From NCBI GenBank assembly GCA_005503335.1, contig SCMQ01000004.1, forward strand, positions 69,501 through 133,500: DNA of 64,000 bases, read 5' to 3'. The notes under the pieces are model-generated. The model searched no databases. It was not told the DNA's origin and saw only the letters and a program-made list of their open reading frames with translations. This DNA comes from Comamonadaceae bacterium 2FH (GTDB lineage: Bacteria; Pseudomonadota; Gammaproteobacteria; Burkholderiales; Burkholderiaceae_C). This document shows, piece by piece, positions 11,868-21,369 of the stretch (position 1 is the stretch's first letter; the number at the start of each line of letters is the position of its first letter). A program made the translations under genes and the position numbers.

Positions 11868-12593
11868 TCAGTGCCCGATTGCCCGTGGCGCCGGCAGCAG
11901 CCGCCGGTACTCGCGCTCCACCGCGGCGTAGCACTCGCAGGCCCGGGCCTCCAGGCCCGCGCGGTCCAGCACCTTGATGTGGCCGCGCCGGTAGTTGATC
12001 AGCCCCGCGTGCTGCAGCTTGCCCGCCGCCTCGGTGATGCCCTCGCGGCGCACGCCGAGCATGCTGGCGATCAACTCCTGGGTCATCAGCAGATCACGCC
12101 CGGGCTGCCGGTCCACGCTCAGCAGCAGCCAGCGGCACAGCTGCTGGTCGATCGCGTGGTGGCGGTTGCAGACCGCGGTTTGCGACACCTGGCAGATGAA
12201 GGCCTGGGTGTAGCGCAGCAGCAATTGCATCAGGGCGCCGGCGCGGTTGAACTCTTCCTGCAGGCGCTGGGCGCTGAGCAGGAAGCCGCCGCCGCCATGC
12301 AGGACCACGGCGCGGCAAGGCCGCGGCTCGCCGCCCATCAGCATGGAAAATCCGAGCAGGCCCTCGGACCCGACCACGGCCACCTCGGCCGTCGCGCCGT
12401 TCTCCATCACATGCAGCAGGGACACCGTGCAGCTGACCGGGAAATAAGCCGAGCCCTGGGCGATGCCGGACTCGTAAAGCATCTGGCCCGGGTGCAGGTC
12501 CGCTGCCCTCACGTGCGGCAGCAAGCGCTGGAAAACCTCGTCCGGCAGGGCCGCCAGCAGATGGTTCTGCAAGGGTGACAATGGACTGGGCAT
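11868..12593 (-). CDS. Crp/Fnr-family transcriptional regulator
   Basis: The 241-residue protein has an N-terminal cyclic-nucleotide-binding-type domain (YFPVSCTVSLLHVMENG, GSEGLLG near residues 60-95) and a C-terminal winged helix (MTQELIASMLGVRREGITEA near 165-185). No Cys cluster of FNR type is visible, so an oxygen-sensing Fe-S cluster is unlikely. The ligand is unknown. The start MPSPLSPLQNHL has AAGGAG 3 nt upstream. It lies 150 bp downstream of the GlmM-like gene on the same strand and carries a palindrome in its upstream region. Confidence 0.85.
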   Translation of the reverse strand: MPSPLSPLQNHLLAALPDEVFQRLLPHVRAADLHPGQMLYESGIAQGSAYFPVSCTVSLLHVMENGATAEVAVVGSEGLLGFSMLMGGEPRPCRAVVLHGGGGFLLSAQRLQEEFNRAGALMQLLLRYTQAFICQVSQTAVCNRHHAIDQQLCRWLLLSVDRQPGRDLLMTQELIASMLGVRREGITEAAGKLQHAGLINYRRGHIKVLDRAGLEARACECYAAVEREYRRLLPAPRAIGH

Positions 12594-12706
12594 AGGCTCC
12601 TTGGCCAAAGGCGGCTGGAAGCCGCTCGCCTGGGATGCGCGCTCAGCCTCCACTTTTTGGGCTCATTCTTGGCCGATCCATTCGATCCGGCAATACCCAG
12701 TTTTAG

Positions 12707-12720
12707 GTGCGCTGGCGCAC
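12707..12720. promoter_or_regulatory. Palindrome upstream of the Crp/Fnr gene
   Basis: GTGCGC-TG-GCGCAC is a perfect 6-bp inverted repeat with a 2-bp centre, with a further TGCGCC half-site close by at 12723-12728. It lies about 115 bp upstream of the Crp/Fnr start codon, within the promoter region. Autoregulation is a plausible inference. Confidence 0.4.
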
Positions 12721-12743
12721 ATTGCGCCGACTGCCGCGTCCGA

Positions 12744-14141
12744 TCATGCAGCGGTGCCATTGCCGGGTGACGCGGCGTCCAGCAGCTCACCGCCAAGCTC
12801 GACCGCCACGGTGTCGGCCAGACGCTGGGCGAGCTCGCCGGCCAGCTCAGGCTCCGGGGCCTCCACCACCACCCTCAGCAATGACCCGGTTTCGGACGGG
12901 ATCAGCAGCACCCGACCCATGCCCGCCAGCGCGGATTCGACTTCGATCTTGCACCGCAGCAGGGCGGGATGGTCGCGCCAGGCGGCCTCGGGCGGCAGCC
13001 CCACGGGCACCACGCGCCGCGGGTACAGGGTCAGGTCCTGGGTCAGCCGAGACAGCGACGACCCGCTTTCACGCAGCGCCTGCAGGACCAGCAGCGCCGC
13101 GATGATGCCGTCGCCGGTGAACTGGCGGTCCAGGAAGATGATGTGGCCCGAGGGGTCGCCGCCGAGCCGCCAATGGCGCTTCAGCATCAGGTCCAGCAGG
13201 CCGCGGTCGCCGTCCACGGCACGCGCGAACGGGATGCCGAGGTCGCTGAGCCCATGGGCCAGTCCCAGGTTGCTCATCTGCGTGCCCACCACGCCGCCGG
13301 CCAGCGCGCCGCGCTGGCGCAGGTGCCGGGCAATCACGTAGAGCAGGTGGTCGCCGTCGTAGCTGGCGCCCTCCCCGTCCGCCATGCACAGGCGGTCGCC
13401 TTCGGCGTCGAGCGCGATGCCGAGCGCGGCACCCTGCCGCCGCACGGCCTGCGCCAGCGCGGCCGGCGAGATCTCGCCCGATGCGTCCCGGCCCGGATCG
13501 AGCACGGGGTCGAGCGCAAGCACCTCGGCGCCGAGCTCGCCGAACACCTGGGGGGCCAGCTGGTAGCCGGTGCCGGTGCCGCTGTCCACCAGCAGCCGCA
13601 GGCCCTGCAGGTCACGGCCCGCCGGGAAACTGCTCTTGCAGAAGTCCAGGTAGTGGCGGCTGGGATCGCGCATGCGCCTGGAGGTGCCGGCGCGGGGCGG
13701 CGGCACGCAGTCGATCGGGGCGGTCATTTCGGCCTCGATGGCCAGTTCCACGGCCTCGGGCAGCGGGCGCCCTTCGGAAGAGAAGAAATGGACCTCGTTG
13801 TCGTCGCGCGCCTGGTGCGAGGCATGGACCACGATGCCGGCCGACAGGTGCATCTGGCGGGTCAGGTAGGCCACGGCCGGGGGTGGCAGCGGCCCCGAAT
13901 GCATCACGTCGACCCCGGTGGCGGAGAAACCTGCGCCCAGCGCCGCCTCGATCATGTAGGCCGAACTGCGGGTGTCGCTGCCGATCAGCACCGTGGGCCG
14001 CTCGGAACGGTGCTGGCGTGCGGCCTCATCGACCAGCACCTTGCCCGTGGCATAGCCCAGGTGCATGACCATTTCCGGCGTCATGGGCGCCTCGCCCATG
14101 CGTCCGCGCACGCCGTCGCTACCGAAAAGACGCCTGTCCAT
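12744..14141 (-). CDS. GlmM-like phosphohexomutase with altered active-site motifs
   Basis: The 465 residues align over full length with phosphoglucosamine mutase, starting MDRRLFGSDGVRGRMGEAPM, but the key motifs are changed. The phosphoserine loop, usually S-A-S-H-N-P, reads H-A-S-H-Q-A with Ser near 108; the metal loop, usually D-G-D-G-D-R, reads D-A-E-G-D-R near 245-250; the sugar loop, usually G-E-x-S-G-H, reads G-D-P-S-G-H near 328-333. The phosphorylatable Ser and three acidic ligands remain, so activity is possible with a different substrate. The canonical glmM of betaproteobacteria lies with folP, so this is probably a paralogue. It sits divergent from nothing: rpe and this gene are both on the minus strand, 118 bp apart. 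Confidence 0.75.
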   Translation of the reverse strand: MDRRLFGSDGVRGRMGEAPMTPEMVMHLGYATGKVLVDEAARQHRSERPTVLIGSDTRSSAYMIEAALGAGFSATGVDVMHSGPLPPPAVAYLTRQMHLSAGIVVHASHQARDDNEVHFFSSEGRPLPEAVELAIEAEMTAPIDCVPPPRAGTSRRMRDPSRHYLDFCKSSFPAGRDLQGLRLLVDSGTGTGYQLAPQVFGELGAEVLALDPVLDPGRDASGEISPAALAQAVRRQGAALGIALDAEGDRLCMADGEGASYDGDHLLYVIARHLRQRGALAGGVVGTQMSNLGLAHGLSDLGIPFARAVDGDRGLLDLMLKRHWRLGGDPSGHIIFLDRQFTGDGIIAALLVLQALRESGSSLSRLTQDLTLYPRRVVPVGLPPEAAWRDHPALLRCKIEVESALAGMGRVLLIPSETGSLLRVVVEAPEPELAGELAQRLADTVAVELGGELLDAASPGNGTAA

Positions 14142-14259
14142 TTCCGCGCACCGCCTGCTGCCCCTGTTCCAGAGGCTTTACATCTAGGAACAATTATATT
14201 GAGCGCAGCCTCCGAGCGTGGTACGTGCGAGAAACCACAGTGGCGTCCAGGTTTAGGGC

Positions 14260-14943
14260 TCAGCGCGCCAGCTCGGCCCGCATGGCTTCGATCACGGCAC
14301 GGTAGTCGGGCTTGCCGAAGATCGCGCTGCCGGCCACGAAGGTGTCGGCGCCGGCGTCGGCGACGCGGCGGATGTTGTCGGCCTTGATGCCGCCATCGAC
14401 CTCGAGCCGGATGTCGCGTCCGCTGGCCTCGATGCGCTGGCGCGCCTGCTCGATCTTGCGCAGCGCCGAGTCGATGAAGCTCTGGCCGCCGAAGCCGGGG
14501 TTGACCGACATGATCAGCACCAGGTCGATCTCGTCGATCACCCAGTCCAGCGCGTCCAGCGGCTGGGCCGGGTTGAACACCAGGCCGGCCTGGCAGCCCT
14601 TGCTCTTGATCGCCTGCACGCTGCGGTGCACATGGGCCGAGGCGTCGGGATGGAAGCTGATCAGGTCGGCACCGGCCTCGGCGAAGGCGGCGGCCAGCGC
14701 GTCGACGGGCTGGATCATGAGGTGCACGTCGATCGGCACCGCGCTGCCGTCGGCGCGCTTGGCGTGCGGCTTGAGCGCCTGGCAGACCATGGGACCGAAG
14801 GTCAGGTTGGGCACGTAATGGTTGTCCATCACGTCGAAATGGATCCAGTCGGCGCCGGCGGCGATGACGTCGCGCAGCTCCTCGCCCAGGCGGGCGAAGT
14901 CGGCGGACAGTATGGAGGGGGCAATGCGGTAGGTCGAGCTCAT
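14260..14943 (-). CDS. rpe: Ribulose-phosphate 3-epimerase
   Basis: The 227-residue TIM-barrel enzyme interconverts ribulose-5-phosphate and xylulose-5-phosphate. It has [16 protein letters not shown] at the N-terminus, [17 protein letters not shown] with the metal-binding His and Asp, [13 protein letters not shown] and [11 protein letters not shown]. In many Comamonadaceae rpe, gph and trpE are neighbours; here a Crp/Fnr and a GlmM-like gene separate rpe from gph. It is divergent from apaG, 29 bp away. Confidence 0.96.
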   Translation of the reverse strand: MSSTYRIAPSILSADFARLGEELRDVIAAGADWIHFDVMDNHYVPNLTFGPMVCQALKPHAKRADGSAVPIDVHLMIQPVDALAAAFAEAGADLISFHPDASAHVHRSVQAIKSKGCQAGLVFNPAQPLDALDWVIDEIDLVLIMSVNPGFGGQSFIDSALRKIEQARQRIEASGRDIRLEVDGGIKADNIRRVADAGADTFVAGSAIFGKPDYRAVIEAMRAELAR

Positions 14944-14972
14944 CGCGGAATTGTCGCAGTTACCATGGCGCC

Positions 14973-15368
14973 ATGTCCAAGTACCAGTTCAGCGTGGAAG
15001 TCGAGCCCCAGTACCTGCCCGAGCAGTCCGATCCCGGGCAGGACGCCTACGGTTTCGCCTACACCATCACCATCAGCAACACCGGCGAGATCGCCGCGCA
15101 GCTGATCTCGCGCCACTGGATCATCAGCGACGCGCGCGGCCACACCGAGGAGGTCAAGGGCCTGGGCGTGGTCGGCCACCAGCCCCTGCTCAAGCCCGGC
15201 GAGTCCTTCCAGTACACCAGCGGCTGCCGCCTGCGCACCGCCAGCGGCACCATGCATGGCAGCTACTTCTGCGTGGCCGAGGACGGCGAGCGCTTCGAGA
15301 CCAGCATCCCGCTGTTCGTGCTCGAGGCCGACGGCCAGGCCCAGGGACGCGGGCGCGTGCTGCACTGA
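14973..15368 (+). CDS. apaG: ApaG family protein (Co2+/Mg2+ efflux-associated)
   Basis: The 131-residue single-domain protein has the ApaG fibronectin-like fold pattern: [20 protein letters not shown] near residue 30 and [20 protein letters not shown] near 70, followed by GTMHGSY. The family is linked to cobalt and magnesium resistance by genetics; the biochemical role is unknown. It overlaps nothing and is followed 4 bp later by the large membrane protein gene, so the two are probably co-transcribed. Confidence 0.93.
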   Translation: MSKYQFSVEVEPQYLPEQSDPGQDAYGFAYTITISNTGEIAAQLISRHWIISDARGHTEEVKGLGVVGHQPLLKPGESFQYTSGCRLRTASGTMHGSYFCVAEDGERFETSIPLFVLEADGQAQGRGRVLH

Positions 15369-15372
15369 GCAC

Positions 15373-17394
15373 ATGGCAAGTCCCCCACCCGACCTGACAC
15401 GACTGCTTGCCACGCTGGACCCCGAGGCCCCGCTGGCCGGGCGCCACCTCTGGCTGATCGACCTGGTGCAGTGGCTGCGCGGCGACGGCGCCAACGTGAG
15501 CGCCGCCGCGGCGCGCCTGCGCCTGCTGCTCGACGCGACCCTGGCCCACCCCGAGGAGGGGCAGCGCTGGCGCCGCTGGTGGCAGGCCTTCCTGGCCACG
15601 GTGGACGCCACGCCGCTGCTGGCCGACCACGGCTTCGCGCCGCGCTCGGCCTTCTTCAGCGAGTTCGGCCACCGGCTGCGGCGCAAGCTGCTGCCGGGCA
15701 CGCCCGAGACCAGCGACCTGGGCGAGCTGTTCGACCTGCTGCGGCCCACGGCCTACGACGCCCAGTGGCTGCGCGCGCTCGACGCTGACACGCTGGCGCG
15801 GCTGCACCGCCTGCTGCTCGCCGCCGCCCCTGCCGACGCGCCGGCCGATGCGCCGGAACCCGGCAGCCGCCTGCTGATGGACGCGCTGACCTACAGCGTC
15901 AGCCAGGTCAGCGCTACCGGCTTCGCCTCCGAGATCCGCATCCGCATGTCGGACGCCGCCAAGCAGGCGCGCCCCTTCCATGATCTGCCCGCGCATTTCG
16001 AAGCCTTGCGCGCCGCCGTGGCCACCCACGGGGCGCAGAGCGCGCCGGCCCTGGTGGCAGCCGGCGTGCTGCGAGAGCAGCTCGACGCCTGCCGCCACGC
16101 CGCCTACACCGTCTACGCCCACCTCGACGCGCACGGCGTCTCGGTGGGCATCGTGTTCCGCCTGCGCCAGCTGCGCGAGCGCATCATCCGCATCAAGGCC
16201 CTGCTGGACTGCCTGAGCAGCGACCAGCCGGCCCAGGCCATGACCGAGCTGCTGGCCCAGCTGGCGCAGATCAGCGAGGACCGCCGCAGCCTGCGCGCGC
16301 TGATCACGACGAGCTCGCACCTCACGGCGGCCAAGGTGGCCGAGCGCAGCGCCGAGAGCGGCGAGCACTACATCACGCGCGACGCCGCCGAGTACCGGGC
16401 CATGCTGGGCGCGGCCGCCGGCGGCGGCGCGGTGCTGGCCTTCACCACCTGGGCCAAGTTCGCGATCTACGCGCTGGGCCTGTCGGCCTTCTGGAGCGGC
16501 CTGGCGGCGGGCCTGAACTACGCCGCCTCCTTCGTGCTGATCATGCTGATGCACTGGACCGTGGCCACCAAGCAGCCCGCCATGACGGCCTCGGCCATGG
16601 CCGCCAAGCTCAAGGACATGGGCGACGCCGGCGCTGTGGAGAGCTTCGTCGACGAGGTGGCGAACCTGCTGCGCTCGCAGATCGCTGCCATCCTCGGCAA
16701 CCTGGGCCTGGTGGTGCCGGTGGTGCTGCTGATCTGCTGGGCGCTGCGCCTGGCCGGCCTGCCGCCCATGGTCGACCTGGCGCACACCCGGAAGGTGCTG
16801 CACGAGCAGCATCTGCTCGGCCCCACCGCGCTGTTCGCAGCCTTCACCGGGGTGCTGCTGTTCGCCTCCAGCATCATCGCCGGCTGGGTGGAGAACTGGT
16901 TCGTGTTCCACCGGCTCGACTCGGCCATCGCGCACCATCCGCGCTGCGCGCGCCTTTTGGGGGGCACGGCGCGCGCGCAGCGCTGGTCGGGCTTCCTGCG
17001 CCGCCACATCTCGGGCTTCAGCGCCAACATCTCGCTGGGCCTGATGCTGGGCCTGGTGCCGGCCTTCACCGCCTTCTTCGGGCTCGGCCTGGAGGTGCGC
17101 CACGTCACGCTGTCCACCGGCCAGGTCGCGGCCGCCGCGGCGACGCTGGGCCAGGCGGCATGGCAGCTGCCGGACTTCTGGTGGGCGCTCGCCGGCATCG
17201 CCGTGATCGGGCCGCTGAACCTCGCGGTGAGCTTCTACCTCGCGTTCCGGCTCGCGCTGGCAGCGCACAGCGTGACCCGGGTCGACCGGCGCCGCATCCA
17301 CGCCGCGCTGCGCCGGCGCCTGCTCCAGGCCCCGGCCTCCTTCCTGCTGCCGCCGCGGCACCGGGCCGAGGCCGGGGCGGCCGGACCGCAATGA
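15373..17394 (+). CDS. SpecificRecomb/Gcr-family membrane protein (misnamed site-specific recombinase)
   Basis: The 673-residue protein resembles the family commonly labelled site-specific recombinase (Neisseria Gcr type). The N-terminal 340 residues are soluble and helix rich; the C-terminal half has several hydrophobic segments, near residues 355-395, 440-465, 480-500, 550-575 and 600-625. I see no tyrosine- or serine-recombinase catalytic motif. A membrane function is more likely than recombination. It follows apaG by 4 bp; the ATG sits just after the apaG stop. No mobile-element features surround it. Confidence 0.75.
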   Translation: MASPPPDLTRLLATLDPEAPLAGRHLWLIDLVQWLRGDGANVSAAAARLRLLLDATLAHPEEGQRWRRWWQAFLATVDATPLLADHGFAPRSAFFSEFGHRLRRKLLPGTPETSDLGELFDLLRPTAYDAQWLRALDADTLARLHRLLLAAAPADAPADAPEPGSRLLMDALTYSVSQVSATGFASEIRIRMSDAAKQARPFHDLPAHFEALRAAVATHGAQSAPALVAAGVLREQLDACRHAAYTVYAHLDAHGVSVGIVFRLRQLRERIIRIKALLDCLSSDQPAQAMTELLAQLAQISEDRRSLRALITTSSHLTAAKVAERSAESGEHYITRDAAEYRAMLGAAAGGGAVLAFTTWAKFAIYALGLSAFWSGLAAGLNYAASFVLIMLMHWTVATKQPAMTASAMAAKLKDMGDAGAVESFVDEVANLLRSQIAAILGNLGLVVPVVLLICWALRLAGLPPMVDLAHTRKVLHEQHLLGPTALFAAFTGVLLFASSIIAGWVENWFVFHRLDSAIAHHPRCARLLGGTARAQRWSGFLRRHISGFSANISLGLMLGLVPAFTAFFGLGLEVRHVTLSTGQVAAAAATLGQAAWQLPDFWWALAGIAVIGPLNLAVSFYLAFRLALAAHSVTRVDRRRIHAALRRRLLQAPASFLLPPRHRAEAGAAGPQ

Positions 17395-17635
17395 CCCCTT
17401 TTGTAAAAAAGGTTGTTACAGCGTATCGGCGGCGCTCGGCGCCAATCCGTCCTTCCTGGGCCAAAATAGGCCTCGACAGCCCGGCCCGGACCATGAGACC
17501 GGGGCCGCCTGCTTCGTGCGCCGCGGGCCCGCCTCGCGCCGCGCCTCCCCTGTCGCGCGGCCCCGCCATCGAGCAGCGGCCGCGGCGCGACCGGCCTCCT
17601 GCCGGCCCGCCATCCCGAACCAGAGGAACAATCGC

Positions 17636-18901
17636 ATGGACGAACTCATGGCCATCTGGGCCGAATGGGCCAAGCCCTCGGCCGGTCTGCCCACCCTCGA
17701 ATGGTCGCTGCTGCTGGCCGTGGCCGCGGCCGCCGGCCACCTGCTGCAGCGCTTCACCGGCCTGCCCAAGCTGGCCGGCTATTCGGTCGTGGGCGCGCTC
17801 GCCGGCCTGGCCGGCTTCAGCGGCGCCATCTGGCCGCTGCAGGGCATAGGCCTGTTCCTGGTCGAGCTCGGCATCGCCGTGGTGCTGTTCGAGGCCGGGG
17901 CGCGCACCTCGGTGCGCTGGTTCCGCCACAACCCCATGGTGCTGGTGCAAAGCCTGCTGGAGGCCACGCTGACCTATGTCGCCGTGCTGGCCACGCTCAA
18001 GGCGCTCAAGGTCGACCTCGAGGTGGCCGAGGCCGTGGCCACGGTCGCGGTCGCCGCCTCGCCGGCCGTGCTCACGCGCGTGGTCATGGACATGCGCGCC
18101 TCCGGCCCCGTGACCGAGCGCGCCGTCGTGCTGTCCACCCTGAACACCTTGTACGCGCTGACCCTGAGCAGCGCCCAGGCCGGCCTGATGGGCCGGGCGC
18201 AGGACAGGCTGATGGACACGATCTACCCGCTCGCCGTGGTGCTGGGCCTGTCCTTCGTGGTCGCGGCGCTGCTGGCGCTGGCGCTGCGCATGGCCTTGCG
18301 CGTGATGAACCCCACGAGCGAGAACACCGCCATCCTGCTGCTGGCCATGATCGCGGCCGGCACCGCGCTGGCGGCGCAGTTCGGCGGCTCGGCGGCGCTG
18401 GCGGCCCTGCTCGGCGGCATGCTGCTCAAGCAGCTGCATCCGCGCCCCTGGGCCTGGCCGCGCCAGCTCGGCACCGCCGCCTCGCTGATCACCATGCTGA
18501 TGTTCGTGCTGGTGTCCACCGTGGCCGCCCATGCGACCCAGAGCGGCTGGAGCCGCGCCGTCGCCGTGCTGGTGCTGGCGCTGCTGGCCGCGCGCGGGCT
18601 GGCCAAGGTCGCGGCGCTCACCGTGGCCAGCATAGGCAGCGGCATGGCCTGGAAGCAGGCCCTGTGGGTCGGCTGCGCCATGTCGCCGCTGTCCTCGGTG
18701 GCGCTGCTGATGACCTCGCAGTTCGCGTCCGCCTCGCCGCGCCTGGGCCCCGAGATCTCGGCCATCGCCCTGCCCGCCATCCTGCTGATGGAGGTGCTGG
18801 GCGCGGTGATCGCCACCTTCGCCCTGCTGCGCGCGGGGGAAAGCGCGCGCAGCAGGTCCGCGCCGCGCGCCGCCGCCTCGGGAGACCGCCATGTCGCTTG
18901 A
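17636..18901 (+). CDS. CPA2-type cation/proton antiporter (Kef/NhaS-like membrane domain)
   Basis: The 421-residue protein has about 12 hydrophobic helices and no C-terminal TrkA-N or TrkA-C domain. Segments such as [40 protein letters not shown] and [19 protein letters not shown] fit the monovalent cation:proton antiporter-2 family. The ion is not readable. The ATG has AGAGGAA upstream. Its end overlaps the next gene by 11 bp, so the two are coupled. Confidence 0.85.
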   Translation: MDELMAIWAEWAKPSAGLPTLEWSLLLAVAAAAGHLLQRFTGLPKLAGYSVVGALAGLAGFSGAIWPLQGIGLFLVELGIAVVLFEAGARTSVRWFRHNPMVLVQSLLEATLTYVAVLATLKALKVDLEVAEAVATVAVAASPAVLTRVVMDMRASGPVTERAVVLSTLNTLYALTLSSAQAGLMGRAQDRLMDTIYPLAVVLGLSFVVAALLALALRMALRVMNPTSENTAILLLAMIAAGTALAAQFGGSAALAALLGGMLLKQLHPRPWAWPRQLGTAASLITMLMFVLVSTVAAHATQSGWSRAVAVLVLALLAARGLAKVAALTVASIGSGMAWKQALWVGCAMSPLSSVALLMTSQFASASPRLGPEISAIALPAILLMEVLGAVIATFALLRAGESARSRSAPRAAASGDRHVA

Positions 18902-20018
18902 ACCCTTCCAGCAGTCGGCCGCGCTGTCGCTGGGCGTCGAGCTCGAGCTGCAGCTGGTCAACACGCACGACTACGACCTCGCGCCCTACGCCGACGACAT
19001 GCTGCGCCTGATGAAGAAGCAGGCCCTGCCCGGCAGCGTGGTGCCCGAGATGACCTCGAGCATGATCGAGATCTCCACCGGCGTCTGCCACTCGGTGGCC
19101 GAGGTGCTGGGGCAGCTCAGCCTGATCCGCGACGCCCTGGTGCGCTGCGCCGACAAGCTCAACATCGCCGTGGTCGGCGGCGGCACGCACCCGTTCCAGC
19201 AATGGCACGAGAGGCGCATCTACGACAAGCCGCGCTTTCGCGAGCTGTCCGAGCTCTACGGCTACCTGTCCAAGCAGTTCACCATCTTCGGCCAGCATGT
19301 GCACGTGGGCTGCCCGGACGCCGACACCGCCCTGCTCACGCTGCACCGCATGTCGCGCTACATCCCGCACTTCATCGCGCTGTCGGCTTCCAGCCCCTAT
19401 GTGCAGGGGCAGGACACGGCCTTCGACTCGGCGCGGCTGAACTCGGTGTTCGCCTTTCCGCTGTCGGGCCGCGCTCCCTTCGTGCTGAGCTGGTCCGAGT
19501 TCGGGCAGTACTTCGAGAAGATGACGCGCACCGGCGTGGTCAAGAGCATGAAGGACTTCTACTGGGACATCCGGCCCAAGCCCGAGTACGGCACCATAGA
19601 AATCCGCGTGTTCGACACGCCGCTGACCGTGGAGCGCGCGGCGGCCCTGGCCGGCTACGTGCAGGCCCTGGCGTCCTGGTTCATGCAGGACCAGCCCTTC
19701 CTGCCGGCCGAGGACGACTACCTGGTCTACACCTACAACCGCTTCCAGGCCTGCCGCTTCGGCCTGGACGCGATCTACGTCGACCCCGCCACGGGCAAGC
19801 ACATGGCGCTGCGCGAGCACATCCTGCACACCCTGCACCAGATCGAGCGCCACGCCGAAGGGCTGGGCGCGGCCAGCATGCTACAGACCCTGCGCGACGA
19901 CGTCCGGCGCGACCACAACGACGCGCGCTGGCTGCGCGAACGCCAGGGCCAGGAGCGCCTGCTGGCCGAGGTGGTGCGCCAGGCGGCGCGCCGCCTGCGC
20001 GGCCAGCCGGACGCTTGA
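18891..20018 (+). CDS. Carboxylate-amine ligase, YbdK/GCS2 family
   Basis: The 375-residue protein belongs to the GCS2 family of ATP-grasp-like glutamate-cysteine ligase relatives: [19 protein letters not shown] at the start, [16 protein letters not shown] near residue 50 and [12 protein letters not shown] near 100. E. coli YbdK has weak gamma-glutamylcysteine ligase activity, but the physiological substrate is not established. It overlaps the antiporter gene by 11 bp; an antiporter paired with a gamma-glutamyl ligase recalls glutathione-gated Kef systems, which is inference only. Confidence 0.85.
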   Translation: MSLEPFQQSAALSLGVELELQLVNTHDYDLAPYADDMLRLMKKQALPGSVVPEMTSSMIEISTGVCHSVAEVLGQLSLIRDALVRCADKLNIAVVGGGTHPFQQWHERRIYDKPRFRELSELYGYLSKQFTIFGQHVHVGCPDADTALLTLHRMSRYIPHFIALSASSPYVQGQDTAFDSARLNSVFAFPLSGRAPFVLSWSEFGQYFEKMTRTGVVKSMKDFYWDIRPKPEYGTIEIRVFDTPLTVERAAALAGYVQALASWFMQDQPFLPAEDDYLVYTYNRFQACRFGLDAIYVDPATGKHMALREHILHTLHQIERHAEGLGAASMLQTLRDDVRRDHNDARWLRERQGQERLLAEVVRQAARRLRGQPDA

Positions 20019-20042
20019 GCGCCGCGGGTTATGCTCGGCCGC

Positions 20043-21017
20043 ATGGGTGAATTCGAGCTGATCGACCGATTCTTCAAGCGCCCGGCGCGGCGCGCCGACC
20101 TCGGCGTGGGCGACGACTGCGCGCTGCTGCAGCCCGCGCCCGGCATGCAGTTGGCCCTGTCCAGCGACATGCTGGTCGAGGGACGCCATTTCCTGCCCGA
20201 GGTCGACCCCGCCAAGCTGGGCCACAAGGCGCTGGCCGTGAACCTCAGCGACCTGGCCGCCTGCGGCGCCCAGCCGCTGGCCTTTCTGCTGGCCCTGGCG
20301 CTGCCGCGCGTCGACGAGGCCTGGCTGGCGCCCTTCGCGCGCGGCCTGTTGGCCCTGGCCGACGCCCATGGTTGCGAGCTGATCGGCGGCGACACCACCC
20401 AGGGCCCGCTGAACCTCAGCATCACCGTGCTCGGCGAGGTGCCGCGCGGCCAGGCCCTGCTGCGCTCGGGCGCGCGCGTCGGCGACGAGGTCTACGTGAG
20501 CGGCAGCCTGGGCGACGCAAGGCTGGCGCTCGAGGCGCTGCAGGGCCGGCTGGCGCTGCCGGACCCGGTATTCGAGGCCGCGCGCGCGCGCCTGGAGCAG
20601 CCGACGCCGCGCCTGGCCCTGGGCCTGGCGCTGCGCGGCCTGGCCACGGCCGCGGCCGACGTCAGCGACGGCCTGCTCGGCGACCTCGGCCATATCCTCA
20701 AGGCCAGCGGCGTGGGCGCGCGCATCGAGGCCGAGGCGGCCGCACCGCTGCTGGCCGCCGCCGCGCCGCTGGCCCAGGCCGGCCGCCCGCTGGATCCCGA
20801 GCAGCAGCTGGCCTGGGTGCTGGCCGGCGGCGACGACTACGAGCTCGTGTTCACCGCCCCGCCCGCCGGGCGCCAGGCCGTGCAGGCCGCCGCCCAGGCC
20901 AGCCGGACCCCGGTCACGCGCATCGGCCGCATCGAGGCCGAGCCCGGCCTGCGCCTGGTCGACGCGCAGGGCCAGCCAATCAGCCAGCGCTACGCGTCGT
21001 TCGATCACTTCGCCTAG
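20043..21017 (+). CDS. thiL: Thiamine-monophosphate kinase
   Basis: The 324-residue enzyme of the PurM/AIR-synthetase fold phosphorylates thiamine monophosphate to the diphosphate. It begins MGEFELIDRFFKRPARRADL and has VGDDCALL, SSDMLVEGRHF, NLSDLAACGAQPLAF, GGDTTQGP and ADVSDGLLGDLGHI. An in-frame ATG four codons upstream is possible but less like the family. It is followed by pgpA and pncC, a common betaproteobacterial group, though here a LysR gene and a small ORF lie between. Confidence 0.95.
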   Translation: MGEFELIDRFFKRPARRADLGVGDDCALLQPAPGMQLALSSDMLVEGRHFLPEVDPAKLGHKALAVNLSDLAACGAQPLAFLLALALPRVDEAWLAPFARGLLALADAHGCELIGGDTTQGPLNLSITVLGEVPRGQALLRSGARVGDEVYVSGSLGDARLALEALQGRLALPDPVFEAARARLEQPTPRLALGLALRGLATAAADVSDGLLGDLGHILKASGVGARIEAEAAAPLLAAAAPLAQAGRPLDPEQQLAWVLAGGDDYELVFTAPPAGRQAVQAAAQASRTPVTRIGRIEAEPGLRLVDAQGQPISQRYASFDHFA

Positions 21018-21253
21018 GGCGTCGGCGCGGGCCGGCTGCGCCTATGACGCGCCAGCCGCTGCGCCAGACGCGAGGCGCTGCGCTGCGCCGGACTCAGGGT
21101 CGCGGCGAAGGCCGCATCGGCACCGCGCCAGAAATCCTCCATGGCTTCGCGGCGCAGTTCAAGCGCCAGGCATCGCGCCTCGTCGTGCAGGCGATTGAAC
21201 TCGGCGGGTGCCGGCGATGCGGGCCAGTCGGGGAAGGTCTTGGAGGGGCTCAT
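21014..21253 (-). CDS. Small conserved-looking hypothetical protein
   Basis: The 79-residue product is not recognised. It is charged and helix-prone, with LHDEARCLALELRREAMEDF and a Trp in FWRGADAAF; the tail is basic (RLAQRLARHRRSRPAP). Its stop overlaps the convergent thiL stop by 4 bp. It shares an AT-rich divergent promoter region with the LysR gene, which may control it. The ribosome binding site AAAGGGA precedes the ATG. It is probably real because its frame fits the intergenic space exactly. Confidence 0.6.
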   Translation of the reverse strand: MSPSKTFPDWPASPAPAEFNRLHDEARCLALELRREAMEDFWRGADAAFAATLSPAQRSASRLAQRLARHRRSRPAPTP

Positions 21254-21332
21254 GGCGCATCCCTTTCAGTTTCGGTGGAATCAACTTTATTGATTGATCC
21301 AACGAACGGAAACGGCAAAAAATGGGCGTTGG

Positions 21333-21351
21333 TTTTGCATTAATTGCAAAA
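21333..21351. promoter_or_regulatory. Palindrome in the divergent promoter before the LysR gene
   Basis: TTTTGCA-TTAAT-TGCAAAA is a perfect 7-bp inverted repeat in the only AT-rich stretch of the area, between the small ORF at 21014-21253 and the LysR gene. LysR regulators usually bind such T-N11-A-type dyads in divergent promoters. The dyad lies about 20 bp before the chosen LysR start codon. Confidence 0.5.
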
Positions 21352-21369
21352 GCCATGCAAAGTACCGCC

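Noticed and set aside
15190-17391. A 733-codon open frame on the minus strand opposite the large membrane protein gene
   Set aside because: It is antisense to a full-length family match, is rich in Arg/Gly/His/Gln as expected from complement of GC-biased codons, and has no ribosome binding site or recognisable domain.
15373-17394. Gene of the site-specific recombinase family taken as a sign of a mobile element
   Set aside because: No recombinase catalytic motif, direct repeats, integrase or attachment site is visible; the flanking genes are housekeeping.
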